DNA from: Limnobacter parvus
GTDB taxonomy: Bacteria > Pseudomonadota > Gammaproteobacteria > Burkholderiales > Burkholderiaceae_B
Length of the DNA stretch: 64,000 nt
Reading direction: 5' to 3'
Assembly: GCF_024623725.1 (NCBI RefSeq)
Contig: NZ_JANKHG010000017.1
Span: 1 to 64,000, forward strand
Shown: positions 1-7,969 of the stretch, piece by piece
Position numbering within the stretch: position 1 is the stretch's first letter
Layout: every line of letters begins with the position of its first letter
Made by a program: the position numbers and the translations under genes
Notes under the pieces: generated by a model
What the model saw: the letters and a program-made list of their open reading frames with translations, nothing else
The model's database searches: none
What the model was told of the DNA's origin: nothing

Positions 1-19
1 TGGTGTTGATTCCTAGCAT
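1..19 (-). CDS. fliC: Flagellin, N-terminal fragment (cut by window edge)
   Basis: Only the first six codons are inside the window, reading M-L-G-I-N-T on the minus strand. This is the typical opening of a flagellin (MxxINTN...), the filament subunit exported through the flagellar secretion system. The start is supported by a GGAG Shine-Dalgarno sequence eight bases upstream and by a near-perfect sigma-28 promoter about 70 bases further up (88-114). The gene is divergent from flhDC. The call rests on six residues plus the promoter type, so another class-3 filament protein is possible, but flagellin is by far the best fit. Confidence 0.6.
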
Positions 20-87
20 TTTAATTCTCCAAGCAATTTGTTGATTTCAAGTTGGCTGCGTCATCTTGTGCGCTGCCTTATGACCTG

Positions 88-114
88 TTATCGAGTACTG
101 AAAAAGAAACTTTA
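88..114 (-). promoter_or_regulatory. Sigma-28 (FliA) promoter for the flagellin gene
   Basis: On the minus strand the sequence reads TAAAGTTT, an 11-base spacer, then CTCGATAA. The -35 box is a perfect match to the enterobacterial FliA consensus and the -10 box matches GCCGATAA at six of eight positions. It lies about 70 bases upstream of the flagellin start at position 19, which is normal for a class-3 flagellar gene. Confidence 0.8.
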
Positions 115-570
115 GCCTTGAGCATCGAAATAAAAAATATTGTTCTGACGCCCTCAAGTTCAGGGTCTCTTGGTCGTAATGCGCGCGCCCTAAAGCTTTA
201 TAGACTCCCATTTTCTGCTCACACGCCTAATGTTTTTGAAAACGTGTCCGTTAACTAAATCACGCAGTTAACAATTGGTAAGCATGTTCACCAACCCTCC
301 AGACGGGGCAACACGTTGGGGGCTCAGGCGAATGGGGGGATCCCCCAAACTGTGATTCTTTTCAAATGGCATTCAAGCGATATTGATTGGGAGTAAGGCA
401 ACTTCCTACAGCTGTATGGCCTGGACGATGACTGAATGAATAGAAGTTGGATGATTCAGCTTATGCGGCCACAAGCCGATAGTACGTATGAGGGAATTGT
501 CGCTGCGATGACAAAAGCAGCACAAATTTGGGATGCAGTAAAAACAGAGATTGAACTGGAGAGACTTCAA
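115..570. other. Divergent fliC-flhD intergenic region
   Basis: This stretch separates the flagellin promoter from flhD and should hold the flhDC promoter and leader. I see no convincing gene: an open frame at 52-258 lacks a Shine-Dalgarno sequence and crosses the flagellin promoter. A G/C-rich inverted repeat is present at 317-348: TTGGGGG pairs with CCCCCAA, and a 12-base perfect palindrome GGGGGATCCCCC sits at 335-346. It may be a hairpin or protein site in the flhDC leader. I could not assign a specific -35/-10 pair. Confidence 0.4.
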
Positions 571-882
571 ATGAAAAGTACCCGCTTGCTTGACGAAATT
601 CGCGAAACCAACCTTTCTTATTTGTTGCTTGCTCAGCAACTGATTCGTGAAGACCGCGCCGAAGCGATTTTTCGCCTTGGCGTTTCTGAAGAAGTTGCCG
701 AGCTGATCGACCAACTGACCACCTCACAAGTTTTGCGGATTGCGTCCAGCAACATGTTGATGTGCCGCTTCCGCTTCGATGACGAGGTGGTGTGGAACCT
801 ACTGACCAGCCACACCAAAGACCGCAGCGTTTCAGGAATGCACGCCGCCATCATCATGTCTGGCAAAGCTGTAAACGCTTAA
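571..882 (+). CDS. flhD: Flagellar master regulator subunit FlhD
   Basis: FlhD joins FlhC in the hetero-hexameric activator of class-2 flagellar operons. The 103-residue product has the family's usual length and the family pattern: an N-terminal helix (ExNLSYLLLAQ), LGxSEE near residue 40, and a helix-turn region with SSNMLMCRFR. The frame is open upstream to 436, but ATG 571 is preferred because GGAGAGA lies just before it and the product then starts exactly where FlhD proteins start (MKSTRLLDEIRETNLSYL). It is followed by flhC after 78 bases, as one operon. Confidence 0.93.
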   Translation: MKSTRLLDEIRETNLSYLLLAQQLIREDRAEAIFRLGVSEEVAELIDQLTTSQVLRIASSNMLMCRFRFDDEVVWNLLTSHTKDRSVSGMHAAIIMSGKAVNA

Positions 883-960
883 GCTTTATTCGTAAAAATC
901 GGGTGCAACAACAAAAATCAAAAGCACCCAATAACAACAACTGACAGGGGTCAAAGAATC

Positions 961-1524
961 ATGGCAAAAGTAAAATCAATCATTGATGAAGCAGCACAAA
1001 TCCAGTTGGCCACTGAATTGATCCGCCTGGATGCGCGTTTGCAGGTTCTTGAATCGGAAACGCAGTTGTCGCGTGAGCGCTTGCTTAAGCTTTACAAAGA
1101 GCTGAAGCACAAGTCACCTCCCAAGGGCATGTTGCCTTTTTCAACCGACTGGTTCATGACTTGGCAGCCCAATATTCATTCCTCACTGTTTGTGAATATT
1201 TACCAAACATTGATTAAAAGCACCGACATTGAAGACATTGAAGCCATCATCAAAGCCTACAGAATGTACCTTGAGCAAATTACCCAGTTGGGCTTGCCTG
1301 AAGTGCTGTCATTGACCCGTGCATGGCGCTTGGTTAAATTTTTTGATGCAGGCATGTTGACCACCACAGAGTGCAAAGACTGTGAAGGCCGATTTGTGGT
1401 TCACACCTACGAACTGGTTAACGACTATGTGTGCGGCTTGTGCCATATGCCATCGCGCGCTGGTAAAACCAGACAATCTGCGGCGGATCGTTTTTTTAAC
1501 GAAGAAGCCAGCGTAGAGGCCTGA
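961..1524 (+). CDS. flhC: Flagellar master regulator subunit FlhC
   Basis: FlhC is the DNA-recognition partner of FlhD. The 187-residue protein carries the four zinc-binding cysteines as two pairs, C138/C141 (CKDC) and C158/C161 (CGLC), within one residue of the positions known in Escherichia coli. An AGGGG Shine-Dalgarno sequence precedes ATG 961. The D-C order and spacing are standard. A weak stem AAAGCCC...GGGCTTT at 1549-1571 may end the operon. Confidence 0.95.
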   Translation: MAKVKSIIDEAAQIQLATELIRLDARLQVLESETQLSRERLLKLYKELKHKSPPKGMLPFSTDWFMTWQPNIHSSLFVNIYQTLIKSTDIEDIEAIIKAYRMYLEQITQLGLPEVLSLTRAWRLVKFFDAGMLTTTECKDCEGRFVVHTYELVNDYVCGLCHMPSRAGKTRQSAADRFFNEEASVEA

Positions 1525-1548
1525 AGTCCAGATCCAGAGCCTGTAGTC

Positions 1549-1577
1549 AAAGCCCGCGGGAGAAGGGCTTTCAAGTT
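1549..1577 (+). terminator. Possible weak terminator after flhC
   Basis: AAAGCCC at 1549-1555 can pair with GGGCTTT at 1565-1571 around a nine-base loop, followed by CAAGTTT. The U-tract is poor, so this is only a candidate. The rest of the 336-base gap to motA holds no gene that I can support, only the motA promoter at its right end. Confidence 0.35.
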
Positions 1578-1790
1578 TACCCCCGCTGCAACAAAAGATC
1601 CGGTTGCATCCTCCCACCCTCTGTCTCTTCCGGGTCTGCAGTGGGGGTTTCTCATTTAACAGATGGTCAGCCAATGTTGCTGGCCATTTTTGTTTTTTCT
1701 CCTCCAAAGTGGCTAAAAATAAGGATTGTGAAATTCCGTATTGCACTTGCCATGCCTTGAAATCGCCTAGAAAAGCCACTTTATTCAGAC

Positions 1791-1817
1791 AAAAGATTTT
1801 ACAAATTCTGCCGACAA
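1791..1817 (+). promoter_or_regulatory. Sigma-28 (FliA) promoter for motAB-che
   Basis: AAAAGATT, an 11-base spacer and GCCGACAA match the FliA consensus TAAAGTTT-N11-GCCGATAA at six and seven of eight positions. It lies 43 bases upstream of the motA start. This places the stator and chemotaxis operon in the late, FliA-dependent class. Confidence 0.75.
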
Positions 1818-1860
1818 TACCTATACAGAAAAATCATTCTTCGACAGAGAACCATAGCCC

Positions 1861-2724
1861 ATGTTAGTAGCAATCGGATTCGTGATCGTAACCTTCTCAG
1901 TGCTTGGCGGTTTCGCCTTCATGGGCGGGCACTTGCTAACCCTTTGGCAGCCAGTGGAAGTGCTGATCATTGGTGGCGGTGCAATTGGCGCAATGATCGT
2001 CAGCAACACCCCAACAATCTTAAAAGCGACCGGCAAGGCCTTGGGTGGTGCTTTCAAACCCAGTGCAATCACCAAAGCGTTTTACATGTCCTTGATGGCC
2101 TTGATGTACGAGATTCTGACCAAGGTGCGCAAGGAAGGTTTGATGTCGATTGAAGGCGATGTGGAAGAGCCCGAGCAAAGCCCCTTGTTTCAAAAATATC
2201 CCGAGGTGCTTTCAGACCACCACATCGTTGAATTTTTAACCGATTACCTGCGCTTGATGGTCAGCGGCAATTTAAACCCCATGGAAATAGAAAACCTCAT
2301 GGATGGGGAATTGGAAACCCACCACCAGGAAGCGCACACCCCGCAGGCGGCGGTACAACAAATGGCCGATGGCCTTCCTGCCTTCGGTATTGTGGCTGCG
2401 GTAATGGGCGTGGTCCACGTGATGGGCTCGGTGGGGCAGGTCAGCAACGCTGAATTGGGCGTCATGATTGCCGCTGCGCTAGTGGGGACCTTCCTGGGTA
2501 TTTTGCTGGCATATGGTTTTGTGGGCCCACTGGCCAGCATTATCAATCACAAAATTTCAGAATCTTCCAAGCCCTTTGAATGTGTGAAAACCACGCTGTT
2601 GGCCAGCCTTAATGGCTATTCACCAGCGTTGGCAGTGGAGTTTGGTCGGAAGGTTCTGTACTCCACCGAACGGCCAAGCTTTATTGAGTTGGAAGAACAT
2701 GTGAAGAGCACCAAAGGTAAATAA
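1861..2724 (+). CDS. motA: Flagellar motor stator protein MotA
   Basis: MotA forms the proton-driven stator with MotB in the inner membrane. The 287-residue protein has two N-terminal membrane helices (residues 3-22 and 30-50), a large cytoplasmic loop with the charged stretch that meets FliG (around 90-105, KVRKEG...EGDVEE), and two C-terminal helices starting at the conserved DGLPAFGIVAAVMG motif near 173. Length and order match the proton type. It is first in motA-motB-cheV-cheY-cheZ-cheA, with motB 15 bases downstream. Confidence 0.96.
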   Translation: MLVAIGFVIVTFSVLGGFAFMGGHLLTLWQPVEVLIIGGGAIGAMIVSNTPTILKATGKALGGAFKPSAITKAFYMSLMALMYEILTKVRKEGLMSIEGDVEEPEQSPLFQKYPEVLSDHHIVEFLTDYLRLMVSGNLNPMEIENLMDGELETHHQEAHTPQAAVQQMADGLPAFGIVAAVMGVVHVMGSVGQVSNAELGVMIAAALVGTFLGILLAYGFVGPLASIINHKISESSKPFECVKTTLLASLNGYSPALAVEFGRKVLYSTERPSFIELEEHVKSTKGK

Positions 2725-2739
2725 AGGCAAATAAGCAAT

Positions 2740-3708
2740 ATGGCGAAGTCTGACGAAGAACGTCCAATTATCGTAATTAAAAAGATCAAGAAGGCGGCCC
2801 ATGGACACCATGGCGGCGCATGGAAAATTGCGTATGCCGACTTCGTGACTGCGATGATGGCTTTTTTCTTGTTGATGTGGTTGTTGGGTTCGACGTCAGA
2901 AGGCGATTTGAAAGGCATTTCGGATTACTTCAATTCACCCTTGAAGGTGGCGCTGATTGGGGGTCCCGGATCAGGCACTGCAACCAGTGTAATAGATGCT
3001 GGGGGAACTGATTTATCACGTTCAGTGGGGCAGATAAAAAGCGGAAGTACTGACAAGCCCTCGAACAACAGTACATCAAATGCAACGGCCGAGGCACTCG
3101 AGCGCGCAGAGTCCAAGCGCTTGCTTGAATTAAAGGGGGAAATAGAGGGCCTAATCGACGCATCGGATTTGATGAAACAGTTTAAAAATCAAATCATGCT
3201 CGACATTACACCCGAAGGTTTACGAATTCAAATTGTGGATGAGCGAAATCGCCCCATGTTTGATTCCGGTAGTGCAGTGCTGAAAGATTACATGAAAGAC
3301 ATTTTGAGAAGTTTAACGAAATTGCTGAACCAGGTCCCCAACAAACTGACTTTGTCGGGACACACCGATGCAACGCCTTATGCGGCGGGCAACAAGGGCT
3401 ACAGCAACTGGGAACTTTCAGCCGACCGTGCCAATGCCAGTCGACGTGAAATGACCCAGGTGGGCATGACAGACAACAAAGTGCTTCGGGTGGTGGGCCT
3501 GGCCTCTTCAGTTTCGCTGGATGAGAAAGACCCTTACGCAGCAGTGAATAGAAGAATCGCGATTGTTGTCATGAACAAGCGCGCAGAAGAAGCAGTGCGC
3601 GCGTTGGCCAATCTGGATGAGGGTACAGACCCAAGTTTGATTGAGCTGCCGCCAGTACCCAAGATTGAAGGGTTGCCGTTTCCCGCAAACGGCACGGGCA
3701 TGAATTGA
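2740..3708 (+). CDS. motB: Flagellar motor stator protein MotB
   Basis: MotB anchors the stator to peptidoglycan and supplies the proton-carrying aspartate. The single membrane helix near residues 30-52 contains the YADFVTAM signature with the key Asp at D34. The C-terminal half (about 160-285) is an OmpA-type peptidoglycan-binding domain with LSGHTDATPY and NWELSADRA motifs. The 322-residue length is normal. It is translated from ATG 2740, immediately after motA. Confidence 0.96.
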   Translation: MAKSDEERPIIVIKKIKKAAHGHHGGAWKIAYADFVTAMMAFFLLMWLLGSTSEGDLKGISDYFNSPLKVALIGGPGSGTATSVIDAGGTDLSRSVGQIKSGSTDKPSNNSTSNATAEALERAESKRLLELKGEIEGLIDASDLMKQFKNQIMLDITPEGLRIQIVDERNRPMFDSGSAVLKDYMKDILRSLTKLLNQVPNKLTLSGHTDATPYAAGNKGYSNWELSADRANASRREMTQVGMTDNKVLRVVGLASSVSLDEKDPYAAVNRRIAIVVMNKRAEEAVRALANLDEGTDPSLIELPPVPKIEGLPFPANGTGMN

Positions 3709-3739
3709 AAGAAACAGACTATTTGTCAGGAGCAACACA

Positions 3740-4669
3740 ATGCAAAACGATTATCGCTTGATGAACATGATTGATGAGAAGGCAAGACTTGCAGGCTCCA
3801 ATAAAATGGAATTACTCCTGTTTTCCTTGGGTTCCACCGAAGTTTTCGGAATCAACGTGTTCAAGGTGCGGGAGGTGTGCGAAACTTTGCCGATCACACG
3901 CACCCCCAACATGCCAGCAGGTGTTGAAGGCATCATCTCCTTGCGTGGCAGCATCTTGCCGGTGATCGACCTTGCGCAATGCTTGCGCATGGGCAACGGC
4001 GAAGCCCGCACCAAGTTAATAATCACCGAATTTTCTTCTCACACCCAGGCATTCCTGGTGCAAGACGTGGACCGAATTGTTCGCGTGGATTGGGAACAAG
4101 TGAAATCGCCTCAAAGCATTGGTCAGTCGCAAAGCGCCATGATCACCGCTTTGACAGAACTGCCCGATGGCAAGTTGGTGTCCATCCTTGATGTGGAGCA
4201 AATTCTTGGTGAAGTGATGGGTGAAGATGATGTACCCAACATGGACAGCCTGCGCCCAGATCATCCGTACCCCGTTTTCTTTGCGGACGATTCGAACATT
4301 GCCCGCAAGAAAATCACCGAAGTGCTGGAGAAGTTGCACCTGCCATATCAAAGCGCCATTAATGGACGCGAGGCTTGGGAAAAGCTGCGCAACATTGCCG
4401 GCCGCGCCGAACAGGAAAACAAGAATCTGAAAGAAGTCATTGCACTGATTCTGGTCGATGCAGAAATGCCTGAAATGGACGGTTATGTGTTGACACGTCA
4501 CATCAAGGAAGACGCCCGATTCAACGGTATCCCTGTGGTGATGCACTCATCACTGTCGTCAGTGGCAAACAAGAAACTGGGTCAGCAGGTTGGGGTGGAC
4601 GCCTATGTTGGCAAATTCCATCCTGAAGAGCTGGCGCAGATGGTTACCTCAATGCTTCACCCAGCGTAA
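3740..4669 (+). CDS. cheV: Chemotaxis coupling protein CheV (CheW-REC)
   Basis: CheV links receptors to CheA through its CheW-like domain (about 20-165, with the G-V-x-x-I-I-S-L-R-G loop near 61-70) and adds a phosphorylatable receiver domain (175-305). The receiver keeps the acidic pair D183/D184, the phospho-acceptor D240 in VDAEMPEMDG and the conserved lysine K292. An AGGAG ribosome site precedes ATG 3740. No separate cheW is present anywhere in the window, so CheV may carry the main coupling role at this locus; a cheW elsewhere in the genome cannot be excluded. Confidence 0.93.
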   Translation: MQNDYRLMNMIDEKARLAGSNKMELLLFSLGSTEVFGINVFKVREVCETLPITRTPNMPAGVEGIISLRGSILPVIDLAQCLRMGNGEARTKLIITEFSSHTQAFLVQDVDRIVRVDWEQVKSPQSIGQSQSAMITALTELPDGKLVSILDVEQILGEVMGEDDVPNMDSLRPDHPYPVFFADDSNIARKKITEVLEKLHLPYQSAINGREAWEKLRNIAGRAEQENKNLKEVIALILVDAEMPEMDGYVLTRHIKEDARFNGIPVVMHSSLSSVANKKLGQQVGVDAYVGKFHPEELAQMVTSMLHPA

Positions 4670-4678
4670 GGAGCAAGC

Positions 4679-5068
4679 ATGAATCCCGAAGAATTAAGAA
4701 TTTTGATTGTTGACGATTTTTCGACCATGCGTCGGATCGTTCGCAACCTGTTGAAGGAAATTGGCTACAACAATGCCGATGAAGCCGAAGACGGTGCTGT
4801 TGCACTGGCCAAGCTGAAGGCTGGCAATTTCAACTTCGTTGTCAGCGACCTGAATATGCCCAATATGAATGGTTTCGAGTTGCTGAGCAACATTCGCGCA
4901 GACGCCGACCTGAAACACCTGCCGGTGCTTCTGGTAACCGCTGAAGCGAAAAAGGAAGACATTGTGACCGCTGCGCAAATGGGCGCAAACGGTTACATCG
5001 TCAAGCCATTCACCAAGGCCACCCTGGAAGAAAAGCTGGGCAAGATCGTCGCCAAGATGTCCGCATAA
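4679..5068 (+). CDS. cheY: Chemotaxis response regulator CheY
   Basis: This single receiver domain of 129 residues binds the flagellar switch when phosphorylated by CheA. All functional residues are at the same numbers as in Escherichia coli: D12, D13, the acceptor D57, T87, Y106 and K109. It sits nine bases after cheV, preceded by AAGGAG, and is followed by its phosphatase cheZ. Confidence 0.97.
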   Translation: MNPEELRILIVDDFSTMRRIVRNLLKEIGYNNADEAEDGAVALAKLKAGNFNFVVSDLNMPNMNGFELLSNIRADADLKHLPVLLVTAEAKKEDIVTAAQMGANGYIVKPFTKATLEEKLGKIVAKMSA

Positions 5069-5101
5069 ATAAACTCACAAGTAAGAAGAGAGGTCGTAAC
5101 G

Positions 5102-5875
5102 ATGAACCCAGATAATTTGAAAAGCGGTGACAACGACGATTTAGAAGCGCTGTTTGATGAAATCGCAGAGCAACGCGTTTGGGACGACACGCCCGAAGAG
5201 GTATCGCCACCTGCAACGCAGTCATTTACTGCACCTGCCGCTGTGGAAACTTCAGCGAGCGTTGTTGAGGAGCCACATGATGTGTTTCGTCGAGTCGGTT
5301 CTCTGACCCGAAAACTTCACGATGCGTTGCGTGAATTGGGTTACGACAAGAGCGTAGAGCAGGCAGTGAACGCTTTGCCCGATGCGCGAGCTCGACTGAA
5401 CTACATTGCTGACTTGACCGGCAAGGCCGCTGAGAAAGTACTTTCTGCAGTGGAAGAATCGCAAAAGTTGAACGACAGAATGGCAGAACGTGCCGCCCAC
5501 CTGGATGCGCAGTGGGATCGCTTGTACAACAATGAAATGAGCCTGGAAGAATTCAAGGTGCACGCTCAAGACAGTCGCGCATTTGCCAAAGAAATTAATC
5601 AGAACAGCAGCAAGATGGGCGGCCATTTGACCGACATCATGATGGCTCAAGACTTCCATGACCTGACTGGCCAGGTTGTAAACCGGATTGGCAACATGGC
5701 CCAAGGACTGGAAGAACAGCTGGTGCAACTGCTGCTAGACACGACACCACCAGATCAGCGTAAGCAGGTCGAAGAAACATTCCTGAATGGCCCTACGATT
5801 AATGCGCAAGGGCGCACGGATGTGTGTAATAACCAAAGTCAAGTAGATGATTTGCTGGAAAGCCTCGGCTTCTAA
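5102..5875 (+). CDS. cheZ: CheY-P phosphatase CheZ
   Basis: CheZ removes phosphate from CheY-P to end the signal. The 257-residue protein is mostly a long helical hairpin. The catalytic segment QDFHDLTGQ (183-191) provides the metal-side Asp (D187) and the attacking-water Gln (Q191), equivalent to D143 and Q147 in Escherichia coli. The extreme C-terminus SQVDDLLESLGF is the CheY-docking helix. The protein is somewhat longer than the enterobacterial form, because of a proline/alanine-rich stretch at 30-58. Confidence 0.94.
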   Translation: MNPDNLKSGDNDDLEALFDEIAEQRVWDDTPEEVSPPATQSFTAPAAVETSASVVEEPHDVFRRVGSLTRKLHDALRELGYDKSVEQAVNALPDARARLNYIADLTGKAAEKVLSAVEESQKLNDRMAERAAHLDAQWDRLYNNEMSLEEFKVHAQDSRAFAKEINQNSSKMGGHLTDIMMAQDFHDLTGQVVNRIGNMAQGLEEQLVQLLLDTTPPDQRKQVEETFLNGPTINAQGRTDVCNNQSQVDDLLESLGF

Positions 5876-5911
5876 CAACACAAATAACCAGCCCGAAGTG
5901 GGAGAGTACAG

Positions 5912-7768
5912 ATGAGTGCATTCAGTGATGTCGAACTGCTACAAGACTTCTTGACCGAAGCAGGCGACCTGTTGGAAGACGTAGACAGCAAATTGGTGGA
6001 GCTTGAACAAAGCCCCGAAGACGCCGAATTGCTCGCCACTGTTTTTCGCGGGTTCCACACCATCAAGGGTGGGGCTGGTTTTCTTGAAGCCACACACCTT
6101 GTTGAGTTGTGCCACAAAACAGAAAATCTGTTCGACAAGCTGCGCTCAAAAAAACTGATTCTGGATGCTGAAATGATGGACTCCATTATGGCTGCAACAG
6201 GAGAAGTACACCGCATGTTTGGTGAGATGCGCAATGGTCATCAGCCAGGCGCCGCGCCCACAGAATTGCTGGACGCGCTTGATGCAGCCATTGAAGGCAA
6301 AACCGTTGCAAAAGCGGCTGTTGAGCCCGAAATCATGGAGCAAACCAATGCCCATTCCAGCGCCCCGGTTGTCGATCCAAGCAGTCTGCTTTCAAACACG
6401 GCTCCCCACGGTGCTGAAGATGACCTCGATTGGGCTGGTTTGTATGAGGCTGCGGTGGGTGTCCCACCGCGCGAACTAGCTCAGGCCGCCATCAGCACCG
6501 AATTGGCCACGGAAGCGATTTCACGCCAGGCCGCTGCCGCAGTGCGCCCGAAAGCAGCACCACCCAAGGTCAAGGCACCAAGCCCAGCCGCCGCCACACC
6601 AAAAGAAAACAGCATTCGCGTGGACACTGCGCGTTTCGATCAAATCCTGAACTTGAGCGGTGAAATCGGTTTGACCAAAAACCGCTTGAGCTGCCTGTTT
6701 CAAACCATTGCATCTGGCGCAATCAATGACGACTTGATCAAATCGCTCGACACGGTGGTGGGGCAACTGGACATGTTGGTTTCCGACTTGCAGTCGGCCG
6801 TAATGAAAGCGCGCATGCAACCCGTGGGTCGAGTGTTCCAGAAATACAGCCGCCTTGCGCGCGACGTTTCTCGCCAATTGGGCAAAGACGTAGAGCTGGT
6901 TATCGAAGGGGCAGAAACCGAGGTTGACAAGTCAATTCTTGAAGAGCTGAACGATCCATTGATTCACTTGGTTCGCAACGCTGTTGACCACGGCATTGAA
7001 ACCATTGTTGACCGAACAGCCTGCGGGAAAAATCCCAAGGGCATTGTTAACCTGTCAGCCAGACAAACTGGCGATCACATCGTGATTGAAATTCAGGACG
7101 ATGGCCGTGGCATGCGTCCCGAGGTGATTCGGGACAAAGCAGTGGAGAAAGGATTGATCTCTGCTGAAGAAGCAGGGCAGCTGAGCGTGCAGGAAAGCCT
7201 GCAGCTTATCTTCTTGCCCGGCTTTTCGACCAAAGACCAAATTTCCGATATTTCCGGTCGCGGTGTGGGCATGGATGTGGTTAAAACCAATATTCAACGT
7301 TTGAACGGTCGCATCGACATTCAGTCCGAGCCCGGCCATGGTTCGACCATCACGATTTCCTTGCCGCTAACCCTGGCTATCTTGCCAGTGTTGATGCTGA
7401 AGCTTGAAGAACAGATTTATTCCCTGCCGTTGTCATGCGTTCGCGAAATAATTCCGATTGAAGAAGACAAAGTGCAGTACGTTGGCGGCAGGCCCACGAT
7501 GGTGGTTCGCGGTGAAGTGATTCCTTTGTTGGACCTCGCCACTTTGATTGGTCGCGAAAGCGCACAGAATACAAAAGTGGGTGTGCTGACCCTAAGTGGT
7601 GACAAGGCCTGCATACTGGCTGTTGATTCCCTGGTGGGGCAAGATGAAGTGATGATCAAGCCACTGGATGGCGTGAAGCCCAAGGGTGTTGCGGGCGCGA
7701 CATTGTCTGGTGAAGGTCTGTTGGTGCTGGTGCTTGAACTGCGGGAATTGATCGAAGGCAAACTTTAA
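5912..7768 (+). CDS. cheA: Chemotaxis histidine kinase CheA
   Basis: CheA phosphorylates CheY and CheB in response to receptors. Visible domains: HPt P1 with phospho-acceptor H49 (FHTIKGGAGFL), P3 dimerisation (about 230-290), P4 kinase with N-box HLVRNAVDHGIE and G-boxes DDGRGM and GRGVGMDVV, and a CheW-like P5 (about 480-618). Between P1 and P3 there are only about 90 residues, mostly Ala/Pro linker, so I see no ordinary CheY-binding P2 domain. The 618-residue length fits a P2-less or strongly reduced form. It is last in the motA-cheA operon, before a terminator. Confidence 0.95.
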   Translation: MSAFSDVELLQDFLTEAGDLLEDVDSKLVELEQSPEDAELLATVFRGFHTIKGGAGFLEATHLVELCHKTENLFDKLRSKKLILDAEMMDSIMAATGEVHRMFGEMRNGHQPGAAPTELLDALDAAIEGKTVAKAAVEPEIMEQTNAHSSAPVVDPSSLLSNTAPHGAEDDLDWAGLYEAAVGVPPRELAQAAISTELATEAISRQAAAAVRPKAAPPKVKAPSPAAATPKENSIRVDTARFDQILNLSGEIGLTKNRLSCLFQTIASGAINDDLIKSLDTVVGQLDMLVSDLQSAVMKARMQPVGRVFQKYSRLARDVSRQLGKDVELVIEGAETEVDKSILEELNDPLIHLVRNAVDHGIETIVDRTACGKNPKGIVNLSARQTGDHIVIEIQDDGRGMRPEVIRDKAVEKGLISAEEAGQLSVQESLQLIFLPGFSTKDQISDISGRGVGMDVVKTNIQRLNGRIDIQSEPGHGSTITISLPLTLAILPVLMLKLEEQIYSLPLSCVREIIPIEEDKVQYVGGRPTMVVRGEVIPLLDLATLIGRESAQNTKVGVLTLSGDKACILAVDSLVGQDEVMIKPLDGVKPKGVAGATLSGEGLLVLVLELRELIEGKL

Positions 7769-7776
7769 ACTTACCT

Positions 7777-7812
7777 TGCGCAAGTTCGCACTGCGAGCTT
7801 GCGCATTTGTTT
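7777..7812 (+). terminator. Terminator after cheA
   Basis: TGCGCAAG (7777-7784) pairs with CTTGCGCA (7798-7805), with further inner pairing TCGC/GCGA, followed by TTTGTTT. The stem is strong and lies just after the cheA stop, so it probably ends the mot-che operon. Confidence 0.7.
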
Positions 7813-7933
7813 CAAAAACCTCCCCCAAGCAGGCAGAACAAAGGCGTTTTTCTGCTCTTCCTAAAGAAATTGGTTAACCGGTTACCCCTCGATAATGGAT
7901 TCATCGGCGCTGGACGCCAATTAAATGAATACA

Positions 7934-7961
7934 CCCGGCGCAAAAAGCCGGGGGCTAGGAG
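7934..7961 (+). promoter_or_regulatory. Hairpin touching the chemoreceptor ribosome-binding site
   Basis: CCCGGC (7934-7939) and GCCGGG (7947-7952) form a six-pair GC stem around GCAAAAA, ending four bases before the AGGAG ribosome site at 7957-7961. There is no U-tract, so it is not a terminator. It may shield or stabilise the leader of the chemoreceptor mRNA; this is inference. Confidence 0.4.
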
Positions 7962-7969
7962 TTGACCTG

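Noticed and set aside
52-258. Open frame of 68 codons upstream of flhD
   Set aside because: It has no ribosome site, crosses the flagellin sigma-28 promoter on the other strand and resembles no known protein.
436-570. Longer N-terminus for FlhD
   Set aside because: The extra 45 residues are not part of the FlhD family, and ATG 571 has a good ribosome site.
7862-7895. Possible sigma-28 promoter before the chemoreceptor (TAAAGAAA ... CTCGATAA)
   Set aside because: The spacer is 18 bases instead of 11, and no -35-like box exists at the proper distance from CTCGATAA.
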